Assembly (NCBI GenBank): GCA_012064415.1
Contig: SSNU01000247.1
Span: 1,116,629-1,180,628 of the forward strand
Length of the DNA stretch: 64,000 bases
Reading direction: 5' to 3'
Origin: Gyrodactylus bullatarudis
Taxonomy: Eukaryota > Platyhelminthes > Monogenea > Gyrodactylidea > Gyrodactylidae
Shown: in pieces, positions 24,201 through 40,300 of the stretch
Position numbering within the stretch: the first letter of the stretch is position 1
How the letters are laid out: each line of letters opens with the position of its first letter
Notes under the pieces: generated by a model
What the model saw: the letters and a program-made list of their open reading frames with translations, nothing else
Told to the model about the DNA's origin: nothing
Databases searched by the model: none
Program-made: the position numbers and the translations under genes

Positions 24201-27200
24201 GAATATCTCCATGGGTCATTCGGACGTATATGTAAGTATACGTGAATATTTAACTAATAATAAACTTTTGATGTGGTTCTACATATGCCTTAAAGAAGAC
24301 TCACCTGATTAGAAAAGGAAGAGATCCTCTTCAAGTTCGGACCGGTAACCTGATTCTTGCCATTAAGTTCCCAAAATTCAATTTTTGAATACAACTCCCA
24401 TTCATAAATGGTGATTTGCTTGGCCAACTCTACAGGATGAACGTTGGTCAAGGTGACATCAGTTGATTTATTGACAATGTCCAAATTGAGTGAATCCAAA
24501 GGTGTCTCTTGGAACATTGGCCGCTTAGAGTTCTCATATTCATTCATATGATTGGCTATATATCGTTTTATTGACTGTTTCAAGACGTTGAGACTGGAAT
24601 TTTCGATACTATTGACAAAGTCGATGAGAAGTTGGCGGGTACTTTCGTCTTTGGCAAAGTCCAACTTGTAAAAGACCTTGTCTCTGATCCATTTCGATAG
24701 GAAGCTCAAACAGCTAAGGAAAGAGGTACAATTTTAAAAGGGTACATAAAAATATGTAGTTCGCCCCAACTAACTTGCGCTGAATGTTGGCCTGATATGA
24801 AGTCATGAAACGCTCTCTTAGTCTAGTTGATGTGTCCACTTGCCAGAAAAGGCTATCTTGTCTGGAATAATACTCGTTGAGGGTTTTGTTTGAGTCAAGA
24901 ATCTGTTGGATGTTATCAAAGTTTGGCATGGGAACCGAGTATCTTTCGATAATTAGCTCGAGGAGATCCCTTGGCTGGAGATATCGCCGGTAATTTTGAA
25001 GGAAGACTTTGGCCAATTTCTTCTCGTAGTAGACGTGATGAGTCAACTTTTCAATCATTTTATTGACAGTGGCGCATTTTATGGGCGCTGAACACTCTTC
25101 TGGGAATGTAATTGCCGGATTAACTCCAGGTATAATTGAGAAGCCGCCAATTTCCGATTTTCCAATCATTTCATCGTATTGTATGTTATAATTAGAGTCT
25201 GGTTCGGTGAATCGATAGTCCTCAACGTTTGGCAGGACTAGGGGAATCTTGTGAGAGGTATTACTTTCGTTGATTTTAAGAATAAACTTTTTAAACTCAA
25301 GGTATGAAAAGAGACTCAGCCAGAAAGATTTCTCCTCGATGTTTGGAAGGCTAATGGCAACCCGAAGATAGACCCTTTCATTTTGTAATGATTGCTGTTG
25401 TTGTTGCTGGCCTTTAACACCAAGTTGACTGGAGGTAGCTGACTTGTTGTAGGAGTAAAAACTGGACATGGAACCAAGACTAATGCCAGATAAGGAATCA
25501 TAATTAAAATTACTATCCAGTGACTTGATAGTGGGATGAGTGATTGGTATAAGAGTCATTTGACTAGCTATGGATCCTTTCCCGCCTAGAATGGTTGAAT
25601 TAGACCCGATTGACTGTCCATCAAAGGCTGTTCCCTTTACAGGAAAACCAGCGGAGGCAGTTGTAGCATCTGGAGTCTTTAGATCCTTCACCGACTCAGA
25701 ATGGAAGAATGAATTTATCACGATGGGTATTGAGCTGACATTGTCCTCGCATTCCAGAATGATTCGGTTCACCTTGGCTAAAATTTTTTAAAATGATAAA
25801 TAGAAGATTGATGACGACGTAAAGAGACAAACTCACGGTTTATCAGACCATTCTTTTCATCGACAACATGAAAACGCTTCAATGGGATGATTTTCTTGAT
25901 TTTTAGGCCATTATTGGGAATACTAATGGAGGGGCTTTGTTCTCGTGATGATTCCATATTGGCAAAGTTATTGAACGTTGTCCCGAGACGTGATGACCAG
26001 AGAAAGTTGGAGTTTTGATTTCTCTTACAAATGATCAGACATTTCCTAAACAAGTAGACATGACGATAGGAGTTCTGAATGATTTGAGTTACGATCCTCT
26101 TTCGAGAAACAGATGTTCTTTCCATCTGATTCTGAGTAAAGGGTATGTTGATCTTTTTGAGGCCAACCTGGACAATTCCATCTATAAACATGATAGAATA
26201 TAAAGAGATGGGATATAATCATTTAGAATTTCTATATTTTACAAAAAATACAGTGTTTGATTGAGGTCTGCAGTGTTCATTTTCACGACATGAAATATGA
26301 AAAAAGGGGGTCTTCTATGAGAAATCAGGAGTAGTAGAAAGAAAGTGTTGGCTACGATAAAAAGAGGGGTCTTCCATAAAAATGAAACAAGTCGAATTTA
26401 TCGTTGCTTAAATTGGATATTTTAAAATTAGAATACCCAATCTGACTCAACTTTTGATCCCTAGTGAACTCGGTTATCTTGACCTATTATATCATAAGCC
26501 TAATTTTAGATAGGTAATCGTTTAGCTTGCTTATTTTCGACCCTCAATCTTACAAGGGAATGAAATTAAATAACTAACTGGTAATGTATTCTGATTCAAT
26601 GGGTAGATCAATGGAAACATCTTGGCCTGACTCTTCAATAAAGACTTTGGCCAATTTCACAATAGTTGCAATATCAATGCGTTCCTCGGGTGATAGTTGA
26701 GAGTCAAGGAGACCCATTGTAACAGTTTTACATGCTTCCATATAAAGTTGAGTGTTGTAAAAATTTCTTATGAGAGCCTTTGGCGGGATACTTCCATTAC
26801 TCGGCTTAGTGACCAACTCATCAAGATACTTTTTAATGTAACTCATGCTAGAATGAAGCTCTGACAGGGCCAACTTTTCATAATCATGAGTTGTGGACGA
26901 GTTCAACTTCCGGATGATGTCATAAATGTGGAAGAACTGGAATATTGGTAGGAGAAGGAACCTTGGCAAAATGTATCTCAAGGCTATAAGCATTGTGTTG
27001 CATGAGGAGGGCAAGTTATTATCGAAATAGTCGAGAATATCAAAAGAGGCTGGGTTATCTTGAAATTGAAAGAGAATGATTAATTAGGAAAAAGGAGTAG
27101 CCGATATTCTTAATTTTTATGAAATTCTCAAATCGTTATTGTTGTGTACTATTCGCTAATCTAATGACAAGACCAACCTTTGGTTATTATTTTGACCTTG

Positions 27201-29241
27201 TTTATGACATCCAAAAGTTCTCTAATTTCCAAAATAAACTTTTGTCTTGATTCCAATGGACTCGAATATGATAGGGGATTATCGCGAGACTCATTTATTG
27301 GCAGCATCATAAACATTTTTCGATCAATGGAGGAGTAGTTGCCACTACTATTACTCTGACTGCTAGTCTGACGTAATACATTAAAAGTATTTATTTCAAG
27401 AGAATTACTTTCCGAATAGGAAGATGGTGATGAGGAAATATTCATGAATTGGGGTGAACTAAAGCTGCCGCTATTCTCGGAATATTTCTTTGGCCTTTTG
27501 CGTACGTCAACACTGACATCAGATGAAACACAAGAGGTCATGACAAAGCCACTTTCATGGCTTGAAGGGTACACTGTCTCATTATCATTCATTAACTGGA
27601 AAAATAAGGCTTAGAATTAGAGCTAACCTGATTATCAGTAATTATGTGTATTTCCTTGGAGGGATCATCACAGCCTTCAGGGGAGAAATAATTCCGGGAA
27701 TCAGAGCTGCTACTTCGACCACCAGAGGAATTCGAGCATCTTCGGGCATGCGGATTTCCTGATTCATCGGTACTATTCTCTGATATCTATAAAAATATTA
27801 TATGAAGTAGAGAACATGATGTGGTATAGCTCTGAGAAACATACAGAAACATTTTTTGAGCTCCTTCGACTAGAATTTGAGTTGTATTTGAAGGAATTGA
27901 TGCCAGAACTAAAAATAGAAGACTTTTTCTCAAACAGGCCAACTTGCTGCTTCTCAGGTTGACTCCCTGATCCCAAATGACATTCATCACAGTAGTGGGC
28001 TGTTGTATAGCGATTTAATAAATCTCCGAGATTATCTCCAGCCTGAATAAATGTAATGAAATAGAGTTGGATCCCTTACAGATTCAATGATATGTTGGAT
28101 GATCCGGTTAAAGAAGCATGATAAATGAGCCTTGACTCCGGGAAGATAGAGCAACAAGAAGATCCAATCAATATCACAGAATTGAAAGATGTACTGAGCA
28201 TAATCACTAAAAACGCTGAAAAGTTCCCGGTCTGTCCAATCCTAAATAAATCAGCAATCATTAAAAAGAGTTCTTACGGCCAATTTGACGCCGAGAAATT
28301 CAGATTTATTCTCAATGACAAAGTCTAAGATGTCTCTCCAGACATTGAGGGCATCAACAATCTTGGCGATATACTCAAAGGTATAAAAGAAATTGTCAAT
28401 CATTAGGATAATCTTTTGAATCGACTGAGAAGAATCAGTATTTTCCTCGTTGTATTTAACACATGCTAAACGTAAATCTTTCAAGTACAACTCTAGAGGT
28501 TGATGGAATAATGAGGTGATAGCAGCCAAAGTTTGAATGCTATTCTTCACAAATTCATTCAATTCCTTAGCGTAAGTAGAATATTCCAGATCTGCAGGCA
28601 GATATTGAGGCGTGAATTGGCTCGACTCATAATCTGAGTTTATCTTGCCAGTTATAGGAAGGAGGATTATATTCTGGAAAGATTATTCAGTTTGAAACTT
28701 ACATTAATAGCTTCAGCAGACAGCTTGTTAAATTCCGGATTAATTCGATTTTCATATTCAAGACTCATGGAAATTAAGAAAGCACTTATTTGTTCCAGAG
28801 CAAAGGCGAGAAAACAAGCAATTTCGATGGAAATTCTGTCATCAATCGACTTTATTTGATATAATTATATTAAAAGAAAATTACCAAAAGAAATTGGTGT
28901 AATTTCTCAGGACTAAGGAATTGAATTGAACGTTTGATGGCTCTCATGTCGTTACAGGAAAAAAGTATTTCCAAAAGTCGTGACTTTGGAGAAATTATAG
29001 ACTTGATCTTTCTAGTTAATGACTGTAAAGTTAAAGAGAACGGCCTTTGAAAAACTCCCGTCATAAAGGTCGATAAATAATCAATTATTATATTTCGTTC
29101 ATCTGAATCAATGATAATCTTAGATTTATTTAATGTTTTAATCTTGAGCTTGAACAGTTTTTGAATGGTAACATCTAGGAAAGAGAGCTCTTTGAAGTCT
29201 CTTTCTACTGACAAAAAAGGATTCTTATCGATGTTATCCAT
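21260..29241 (-). CDS. Sos: Son of sevenless, Ras guanine-nucleotide exchange factor
   Basis: Fourteen exons join in phase to about 1762 residues: 28885-29241, 28703-28849, 28278-28673, 28080-28241, 27845-28042, 27628-27786, 27178-27595, 26579-27058, 25837-26181, 24775-25777, 24305-24713, 23562-24113, 21650-22256, 21260-21315. Sos links receptor tyrosine kinases to Ras. Domains in order: histone fold (LSPEKLHQFLL, about 105-168); DH (about 198-735, with LRYILPRFLLLP matching human VQYVLPRLLLAP); PH (about 770-930); REM (RFTEPDSNYNIQYDE, then IEKLTHHVYYEKKLAKVFLQ and LLELIIERY); catalytic CDC25 domain (HPVELAKQITIYEWELYSKI, ALNNFQGHQEVKSAL, VYRLDD, INPPGVPF, KMINFTKCRQLSDLI); proline motifs PPPLPPKRR and PPPLPPK for Grb2/Drk SH3 domains. 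It is longer than human SOS1 (about 1330), mainly because of a Ser-rich insertion inside DH and a Gln/Ser-rich linker before REM; the proline tail is short. Confidence 0.93.
22257..23561 (-). other. 1.3-kb intron of Sos
   Basis: The largest Sos intron, between the CDC25 domain exon and the C-terminal exon. It contains a tRNA-like fragment near 22935-23015 (minus strand) and otherwise A+T-rich unique sequence. No exon is needed here, because the flanking exons join in phase and the protein runs from VDPVIR directly into KFLENLD, as in other Sos proteins. Confidence 0.6.
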
Positions 29242-29627
29242 ATTATAATAAATTAAAAATTATAAAAAATAATTCCAAGGATTTAAAAAGTCGATTTCAT
29301 TTGAAGAAAAGTCGGAAAAAGAATCACAATTTGTTTATACCTATAGAATTTGTTAAAGTGAATCGGAATCAACGTATTCAAATATGGATAATCCAGTTTA
29401 TTGTAGTTGTCAATTGAGCCAACATCAAAGGAATGTTTTCTAAAATATCCGAACTTCGTTTTATGAAATATAAATTTTCGACAGACAAGTTTCACTTCTA
29501 CAAAAACTTTATTGAATTTCATCCTGTCAATCATCAATCAAAATATTCTCAGCCTCGAAATGTCACTCAATACATTTTGTTGGTCATATATAATGGCTTT
29601 TGTGTAATTTAATTTTTCAAACGCCCT
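29242..29627. promoter_or_regulatory. Divergent upstream region, Sos / HPD
   Basis: 386 bp between divergent start codons. It holds both promoters and 5' UTRs. No clear TATA box or repeat is seen, and the minus-strand open frame at 29283-29537 has no recognisable domain. Confidence 0.4.
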
Positions 29628-30961
<1,334 letters not shown>

Positions 30962-31335
30962 AAAGTTCATGTCTTAGACTTGGTTTAAATAAATTATTCA
31001 CAACATCCAAAGAAAAAAACTTTTTACAGATTTATGATCTGATATTTTCCTCAATCTAAAAAAAGAATAGCTCGGTACAAAAATTAAAAAAATTCTTTTA
31101 CTTAATGTAAAATGAATGGTGCAACAAATAACAGAAAATAGTTTGCTGAAATTTTCAGCCTGAAAATTAAATAAATTTTCAAAATTTGAAATTATATTGC
31201 CACAAAAAATATTTATAAAAAAGTACCGTCTGATTAATAAATTTGTTTTTTTGAACTCGATTAAATAAACTTGCAATATTTGTAATCTTTCAAAATCTTA
31301 TGTTGGAATAGAAGTTTTTATTATGTGATTTCATT
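30962..31335. other. Intergenic region, HPD / CSPG-repeat gene
   Basis: A+T-rich spacer with the HPD 3' UTR and the presumed upstream region of the next gene. The minus-strand open frame across it has no recognisable content. Confidence 0.45.
30988..30993 (+). terminator. Candidate polyadenylation signal of HPD
   Basis: AATAAA 27 nt after the HPD stop codon, on the gene's strand. Confidence 0.5.
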
Positions 31336-34300
31336 ATGAACTGTGCTGTTCTTACTATCATTTTTCCTTTTTTAAATGTATTTGCCTATGACTTCAGAGT
31401 AAAATTTTATTTTCTCGAACCATCGTGTCAGAGCTATCATGGAATATCATTGTCTCTCAGATCAAAAATATCAGAAAATTTAATTACAAATACCAAATAT
31501 CAAAATTATCTCTTTATTTCGTCGAAATTTAGAGTCAAATTCTTGCTTGATCCAGAAACGCATTCTAATGTAGCAACCAGTCGAAATTCTCAAGTTTTTC
31601 ACCTATTTACAGAATGCTCGAGAACGGAACTGCACTATCTAAATTCTGTTTCACCCGAAACTGAAACAGTGAGTTTGAAATTACAATATCAGCGATTTTT
31701 AAGTAGGTAATCTTTGTTATTATTTCGATATCAAAATCTTTTATTCTGTTGACAAAAGCTTTCACTAGAAATACATCTAACATTTCTACTTGGAGATAAT
31801 CTACACAAAATCCCCTCACTGAGGAAACCTCTCCCCTATTCTTTCGGCTTTTAAGATGATAATCTTTATTCCTATTCCTTACAGTAGCACCACTCTTTTG
31901 CATTAGTATTATTAGCTTACAGAGGACGAATTGGTTAAATTTTGTAGCAGTAGTGTATTATTATTTTACCAAATATCCTATCCTATGCGTGTCAATCAAG
32001 AAAACATGTTATTTTAAAAATTATGTAAACCATTAATGTTACAATGCAACAGGGCTAATAACAAAAGCAAAAAATTTCTTTGAAGCCCCTTAACACACAT
32101 TCATAAATGAGTATTACTCGAGTTATAATCTGTAGGGTAAGAATAAATTAAAATAAAAATTCATAAGAAATTTAACTCTCAAAGCATAATCCAATACTGT
32201 ATTCCTCCAGTGGGTATCAATTAATTCTGTAAAGAGTGCTGAATTAATCTTTGGGTGGATAGATACTTGGAGTATTATCCCTGATAATTCAAGCCGAACG
32301 AGTTGGAAATGGATTGAAAACTATTGAATGATTGATCGTAATTCAATCTCTTTCATTCATTCTCGACAGCTTCAATCACTGTCTTTGGTCTTATTCTAGC
32401 AACATTAATAATAATAAAAATGGGAAGAAACACCAGATTGAAAAAAATATCCCAAAGATTGGACTGAATTCTATTGGCATGACCAATATATAACGATCCA
32501 TTTCTTCTTTTAATCCCATTGTCTTCCCTCTCTTCTTTGCCTTTACATTATTTTCAGGGATTTGTTCCCCTTTCTCGTGTGTGATTATCCATCTTCCATT
32601 TTGATATGTTCTCATTTTTTTCTAGAAGAATTAAAACCAGATATAATCAGATTATTCAAGGCTTCCATTTAAACTATTTTCCTTCATTGATATTAGTGCG
32701 AGTCAAATATATATATTTTTTCGAACAATGTTCCGGTTGCAAGGCGAATCTGTTAGATCTAACTTAGTAAATGCCATTTATAAAATTTAATTCTCTGATA
32801 CTCCAAAATCCCATTTTCCCAAACATCTTCAAAATGTCCCAAATTAATCGTAATTTTTTTACTAAAAGAATATGCAGTGCTGAACCTAATTCAAAAATCT
32901 GCGTTTTCAATTGCGATCTGGGATAACTAAGCAAAATTTAAAATACTTTTTTACTGTTGAAAAATTCTCTTTAAAATGAGCTCTGCACATTTGGATGTTA
33001 AAGAATTTGCCTCTCTACTAGATATCCTTGGATAATGAGACAAAGAGGTCATATCCGCTCATCATAGATGGCCAACAGATCGATATTGCAATTCAGCTGA
33101 AAGGCAAACGTATCCAAAAGAGGTCACCCCCAGCAGCAATAAAAGGAGATTTACGTGCAATCAATCTGTTGAATAGAATAAACGTTTACCCTCTTCATCG
33201 AGTTATCCTAAACTCAAGTACTCTTGATAAAAGATTTCTCGAGATTCTCGAGGGTCAGGTTACTCTCTTGAACAGGAAAATTGCTGTCTCAACATCTCGT
33301 CTTGGCACTATTCAACTTTACGATCAACATTCAAGTGTATGGAGAGATACTGGACACTTTACCATATCTCAGCTGTTATCTAATTTGATTAGCTTCTTTG
33401 CCTATATCCTCCAACCAGATCAAGAGTCAGAGTTACATAGCGATATTATCACTTTCACCATAGACACAGACAAGCAGACACAAATAAAGCTTCAAGTTAA
33501 CCTCTTGAGAATTCATGCCAAGATTATTACAAAAACTATTTTCATGTACGAATTTCCCGAAAGTTTTGGCAAAAGATTTTCAGACCGAATCCTCATCACT
33601 GAACAGAATCTTTATACAATTTCCAATATCAAGTTTGAGCCGGGCGACATTTACTATCAGGTTGTTAGCACGCCCAAGTATGGCCATTTCTACCTTGACA
33701 AAATGTCAAAACAATATCTCGGGGTCGGGTCAATATTTACACACAAGCATGTTCTCAGCAATCTTGTCTACTACCAACTACGCTATGCTGTAGAAGGGAG
33801 AAATGTCCTCTTGAACGAGGATGGTCTACGCTTAAATCTATCTGTTCCCGGTGCCAAATTCCCCTCGAATGTTAATCTCAAACTTGTCTATTATAAATTG
33901 AACGCTTCCAGTGACCTGATAAAAGCATTCACCTTTAAGAGAAACTTTTTTTCTAAGCGGGTCCAGCTGAGAGAGGGTGGTCGCATGAGACTTGATTCAA
34001 CCTACTTCTATCATGCCACGTATGAGAGTATCTATTGTGAAAATTCAAAAATTTCGGGCAATTTTACCACTTTAATTACACTGACTCAACTCCCGAAAAG
34101 CGGCAAGATTATATTGGGCGGTAAGACCAGTCAAGATTTGTCATTGAATCGTTGGTTCACTCGTGAGACTGTTGAAGAGGATTCTCTCATCTACGTTCAC
34201 GATGGCAGTGAAGTCTTTCAAGATGGAATCTCTTTCACCATTGACTGTGTTAATCGGCTAGTGTTGAACAAACCGCCAAGTTCCAGTTGGATCAATGAAA

Positions 34301-37300
34301 ATTCTCTTGTTGAACGATTGGGCATCGCTCAGAATTTCAGCATTGAATTCCTCATCGAGCCGGTGAATGATCATGCCCTTAGTGTCAAGGCCCTTCGTGA
34401 CTTTATACCTATAGATGAGGACAGAGTCAAAATCATTTATCCCTCTGAATTTATCAGCGTAAAAGATGAGGATGTCTCTCGGGAAGAGTCACTCTACAAT
34501 TATTCTATAGTCGTCCTGAAGAGAGAATATGACCACTTGATGGCCAAGAGTATCGGTTCATTCGTGAATATGAACGACCCAGATCAACGGCCAGTCTACT
34601 CGTTTAGAATGCATCAAGTTTTCAATCATCAAATTGGCTTCCTACCTGGCAAAAAACCCATTGAAGGCAAGGATATCATCGTGTCAGATGGACGCTTCAC
34701 AGCTACCACTCGGATTTTATTTAACATGACTAAACCGAGAAGCTTACTCGTCTTGAATGGAGACGATCAAAATTTCATTTCAATTTGCAACAACCAATCA
34801 ATTTATCTAAGAGTGAGTTTCCTCTTTATTTTATTCCAGTGATCAGTATTTTGTTGGCAAATCTTTCTTTCTTTCTCATTGAAAGAAGGCATGAAATTTA
34901 TGAATCTAATTACTCTCTTGTCTCACCAAAAATTTCCCCTAATTATTCTAATAATATTCATAATAATGTAATATTATGCTATGTTTTCAAAAAGTCACTC
35001 ACATTGCATCTCATTATTTTGCAGGGAAAGAGATCTCTTTCCCTTTCAAACGTCCAAGATGAATTATGGGTAATATTTTGCTTATATGCTGGCACATCTC
35101 TCTCTCTCCCTCTCTCTCTATATATATTCAGCTTGATGCATAATTCTGATTCTGATTCTTTACTTTATCGTCATTAACAAGGGAATAAGTGATCAGGAGG
35201 TTAGATTAAAAAAAAAGAGGGGATAAAATTTTACAATACTATACATTCATTAAGTATTATTGTGTAATTGTTTCTGGCATGCAACAATAAAAAATTATAT
35301 CTATCAGATCAAATATACACCAATCTACGCCTATAGAAATATCGTGTCGATTTGATAGACTTGAGTTGAAATTGCTCCCACAGAATTTTTAGCTACCCCT
35401 TTTTATTTTTTAAGGGAATTTTATCTAATAATCTTGTAGTAGAAGAGAGATCAAGTTCTAAGCAGACCTCTTACTAATAATAATTGTAACTCGTCCCTAA
35501 TGATAACTATTACAATAGATTTTCATACTTACGAATGAATATTTTCATAAATTCTACATTCATCAGCAAAAATGATAAAAGCTACGAATTTTTCATTCAA
35601 AGTAAATGTTACAATGAAATAGTAAGAAGAAAATAGTAAGGTAATATTTTTGTAATACTTTTTTCTATGAAAAATTCTCAACCCTATCTAAGTAAAACTG
35701 TTGATGATCTTTTATCCGATTGTTTCAACAATGATAATTGGAATGATAGAAAGAAATGAAGATTTTTGTAATAAGAGGCCAGGAGTCCGTTAGGAATTCA
35801 TAAAAAACTCAAATATTTTATCAAAGTAAGAATTATACATAATATACTCTGGAAAAATGATTTTTTCCTTTATTATTAATGAGAACCTTGATATTTGACA
35901 AGTTTGTTTCTAGACAAAAATCCAAATTTTCTTTGGGATTTAGAATTATTATTCTCCAATCGGAATAAATTTGACAAATAAAGGAGTGTTATTTCAAGTT
36001 TGAAAACAGCCTAGTAATATGTCATGTAATCACATAAACATAGACAACTTTGAGTTAATCGATTCCGAATCGATAAGTTTCAGATTAAGTAGAATCAAAT
36101 TTTCTATTTCCTTCTGGCCATAATCTTTTCCATTAATATCTATCAAAATTTGTACGATATCTATGAAACTATATCATGCCTTCTGGCTTACATTCAGCTA
36201 ATATATCCTTAATTAATAACATTCTGACTCAGAATTCTTTGGTTCTCAGCATCATTCTCGAGTTGTTGCTATAAAACCACAAATTAAAATACACTGGTTT
36301 GTACACTGTCTTTGTATTCACATTAAGCAACTTATTAATGAATTTTAAGAATGATTTATAAAATAAAATTCGAAAATTGTAGAATAATCAATGCATCAAT
36401 CTGATTGGTTGCTGAAAAATACTACAAATATTCACAACTACTACGTGGTGTTGAATGAATTTTTCTCTATAAATATTTTTCAATTACTCTCAATAACATA
36501 TAATAATTCTATTTCTTGGTATTGAGTAGTTACTCAGGATGAATAATTTTTTAATTATCCGAAATTTCCCCACCCGTATACATAATTACATTCTATTCCA
36601 TGTCAAAAATACTCTTCTTTGAAAAATTAAACAGATTATCGCTCAAAAGAAAAGAAAGAACAGAGCAAAGATGCGTGCTAGAATAATTTTGTCTCTACTA
36701 TGCCTACCAGAAAAAAAACATACAATACAGTGAAGTTTGATTCTCTTATTAGATTTTCTTCCCTCTCGAGCAAAGTGAGCAAAGATTTCTCTATCTAAGA
36801 ACTGTTTGGTGATCCACATTTCTTGACAATGTAGTTCGAGGAAGATAACAAAATTTGTATTATTTTTCAATGTATATCATGATATTCACTGAAATTTCAT
36901 CTGTATCAACCCTTAAAGTTCCATTGGGTTATTTCAATCACACGTCATTTTAGCAACTCATTATTATTTATTTAAACCTCAGAAAATACTTCGTTTGCCC
37001 ACCATTCGATAGGAAATTTATTAATCTCCTGGGATACGCAAAGATCTTGACTCAATCATTCTTAAAAATTGTGCTATACTAATTCAAAGAGTGTTGATTT
37101 TTTTCAAAAAATTAATTTTTTTTAAACGTTTTTTTGTAAACCTACTTCCCATGTCATAGGTAGAAAGTAAGATACCTGTAGAATTCAAATATGCTATCGC
37201 CTGAACTCTATCTGCTAAAGCTACAAGAATAGCCTGTTTTCGGATCAAAAAATGACCCATCTTTTTTATCGATAACTTCGTAATCAGCGTATTCACAAAC

Positions 37301-40300
37301 CATAGAATGGACAAAAGATTAAATCCGGTTCATGAAAAATAATTCCTTGAGCCTTTAAGGGTTAAATAAGAAGCTCTTGTTTTATCAACTTGGGGTTGAA
37401 TATTTTTTTCGTTACTTAAACATAAGATGACAGAAATAAATTTGAGTAAACATGAAATCTTGATCAGATGAATTCGAAAATGCTCATTTAATGCGTTCTG
37501 ATGATTAGAGCGGTCAAAATGCTATTTTTGATATCTAGCTAGAATTTTCATGATACGAATCATGAACTTAACATTTCTAAGCATCGAGGATATCTACTCG
37601 ACGCAATCTTTTCTCAAAAAGTGCCATCGCTCTAACAATTTTTCCTTATATGGTAGCATTTCCAGTTTCAGGATATAAAAATGATAATTCTTACGCTGTC
37701 GATACTTCCTTTCATTAGAGATTTACATTTCTCCCTTTGACAGTCTTGACATGACTATAGGAAAAAAATAACAAGATATTTCCTCAATTATAAATTTATT
37801 CTCAAATATTTATATTCGGATATGTTGGTATGAAAATCAATAAATCCATCAGCAACCTCTTTTCTCCTTGGATTATGAATTCGTGCTTTCATTTTCAAAC
37901 TTGTTTCTCAAATTCTGGACCTATCTCGGATCATCATTTATGCTCACTGGTTATACAGTATATTCGTGCATTTATGGAAGATAAATCATTGGGCAAATGA
38001 AAACTATCAGAGTCATTAGGAATGGAATAAATCTGCTTGTCACTTTGTTTAAGTGAAAAATTTTTAATGTACCTTGAATTGAAGACTGAATCCACTTATC
38101 TGCCTTCCTTAGTTTAGCTTGCTAAAAAATCTCTTTTAAACTGGTCATTATTCCAGAGTTATTCGATTCTTAATCAATGGTCTGTAGAAATGAGAGAAAC
38201 TAAATAAAAATTTTGGAACTATATTTCACACGTTATCTTGACGTATGAATTTGATTACAGGTCCACTTTTCATCAGGGACATTGGCATCAAGACCTCTGT
38301 ATCCTAATTTTCTTCTTTTAATTCCATCTAGACGGACACACGAACAAATATGAATAAACGCATTAATCATTTAATGGAATTAATAAGTAACCATTCTGTT
38401 GTATCCTAATGAAACATGAAACGTCATAAGTAGAGAACTGCTCTTCTGAAAAATAAGTAGACGAGGAAAATGGGTCTTTTCATAGTAATAAACAGATGCC
38501 GAGGATTTCATTGAAATATTACAATAAGGAATACAGATTTCATTCAATTTTAGGACGGAACAAAACCTGGCCCTTAAATCATATCACAAATCGAAATAAC
38601 TCAAATCCAAACAGATTCTGAAAATAAATCAGATTTTAATTGACTGATTCTTCGGGGGAAACAAACAGGTTACCAGATGCCATTGTAGATTCCTTAATTT
38701 ACAGAGATTCCTTTTTGTTATTCATTCTACTAGCGAAAGATAAAATGTCATTCATTTGCTAGCATTGTATTTCCAGCATCAAAACATCGAAAAGTGAATC
38801 TATAAAAAGGCTTTCCTAATTCATCTGAAGAGAATTCATAATATTTTCTTTACCAGTATGTTATATCGAATCCAACATATTCCTGGTCTAACGAATGTTG
38901 ACAACATGAATTATTTCAGAATTCCTTTCCATTTCGGAACTCCATAATTTCCCTTTCCAATTTAATTCACGTCTCTGCTCCTCATGACGATGATGAAGAT
39001 CAATGTCATTGTAATAATCTAATATTTTCCTTCTGAATAGTTAATAGGTAAAGATAGAAAGAGAGAAGAGTGTATTCCCCAGAGACCAACCACCTTTAGC
39101 TCAAGTGTACATACACACATTCACTTATTCCTGACACATTTGAGAGATCAAAGGCTCGCCTATTTCATTCTTCTATCTTTGCTATCTCTCTCTCGTTTTT
39201 TTTCACCAGAAAAGATCTCTTGATAAGAGAGTGTTTTCCCCCTGTTTGGTCTCTCGAAATCTGACTGCATTTTTTATTTGAAATAGATTTCTAGTTTTTA
39301 TTTATGAACTACTTCACCTTTCCATAAAAGAACCTTTGTATTACTATTAACGCTTGAAGTCCCACCAAGTTTGCTCTATTCCATATATCATTTTATTAAC
39401 TCATCATTATTCTGATGACAAAAGGATCTTCATGAGGAATTAGAAGTCGATTGAATATTTAGTGATTAAGTTTATATTTCACTGGATCTCATCAGGCCGG
39501 CTTGATATTTATATTAAATTTATGAGCATATGCGAATTCCTCTTATTGGTTCAAAGAGTTTCCAGGGTTGATTGAGTTATCTTCTCTTCATGAATTCATC
39601 TATCGATAATTGCCCACTGAATCTTTTTCGTTCTGGAAGGTTTGCTTTTTCTGTGCTTCCATTATTTACTTTCATTCTCACTTGTAATTGTTGCTGGAAT
39701 AGAGACATCGGATTGAATGCATTGATACGTAGTTTCAACTACTTGCTCTTTTGTTTCACTAACTGGTCATCATTATTCATTCAAGGTTCAGAAATTGCTT
39801 TGTTTATCACCCATTCGATAGGAAATCTAAAGTTGGTAATGATATGAAGTTGGGAATCTATGATTTTTACAGATATCTCGTTTTTTTCATCAAGAATTCG
39901 AATTTGTTAAAGATTTTTCGTAATCCTACTCATGTTGTCCACTTTTACCAGTTGGAGAAAAAATTCTCAAAAAAATCTTTTTAATGAAAAATATGGCGAC
40001 TTGACGCCAAAATTCCATTTTCTTCAAACTTTGAACCGAAAATTCTTATTGGTTTGAAAGTGAGAGGCTGATCGAAAGAGTTTTTTCAGGATCAAGATTA
40101 AACAAGAAAACCAATTCAACTGAATCTTATCTTATCGTTTGGGAGCTGAATTTCAATTTTTTGATCCTACTCATGTTGTCCACTTTCACCAGTTGGAGAA
40201 AAGAATCCTAAAAAAAGATTTTTTTTATAAAAAATATGGCCAAATGTAATATAATAAAAAATATTTTCAAATTTCAATTAGGCGGCAAATCCCATTTTTT

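Noticed and set aside
32391..32615. Minus-strand open frame with a hydrophobic C-terminus
   Set aside because: No recognisable family or splice partners; probably chance in A+T-rich intronic sequence.
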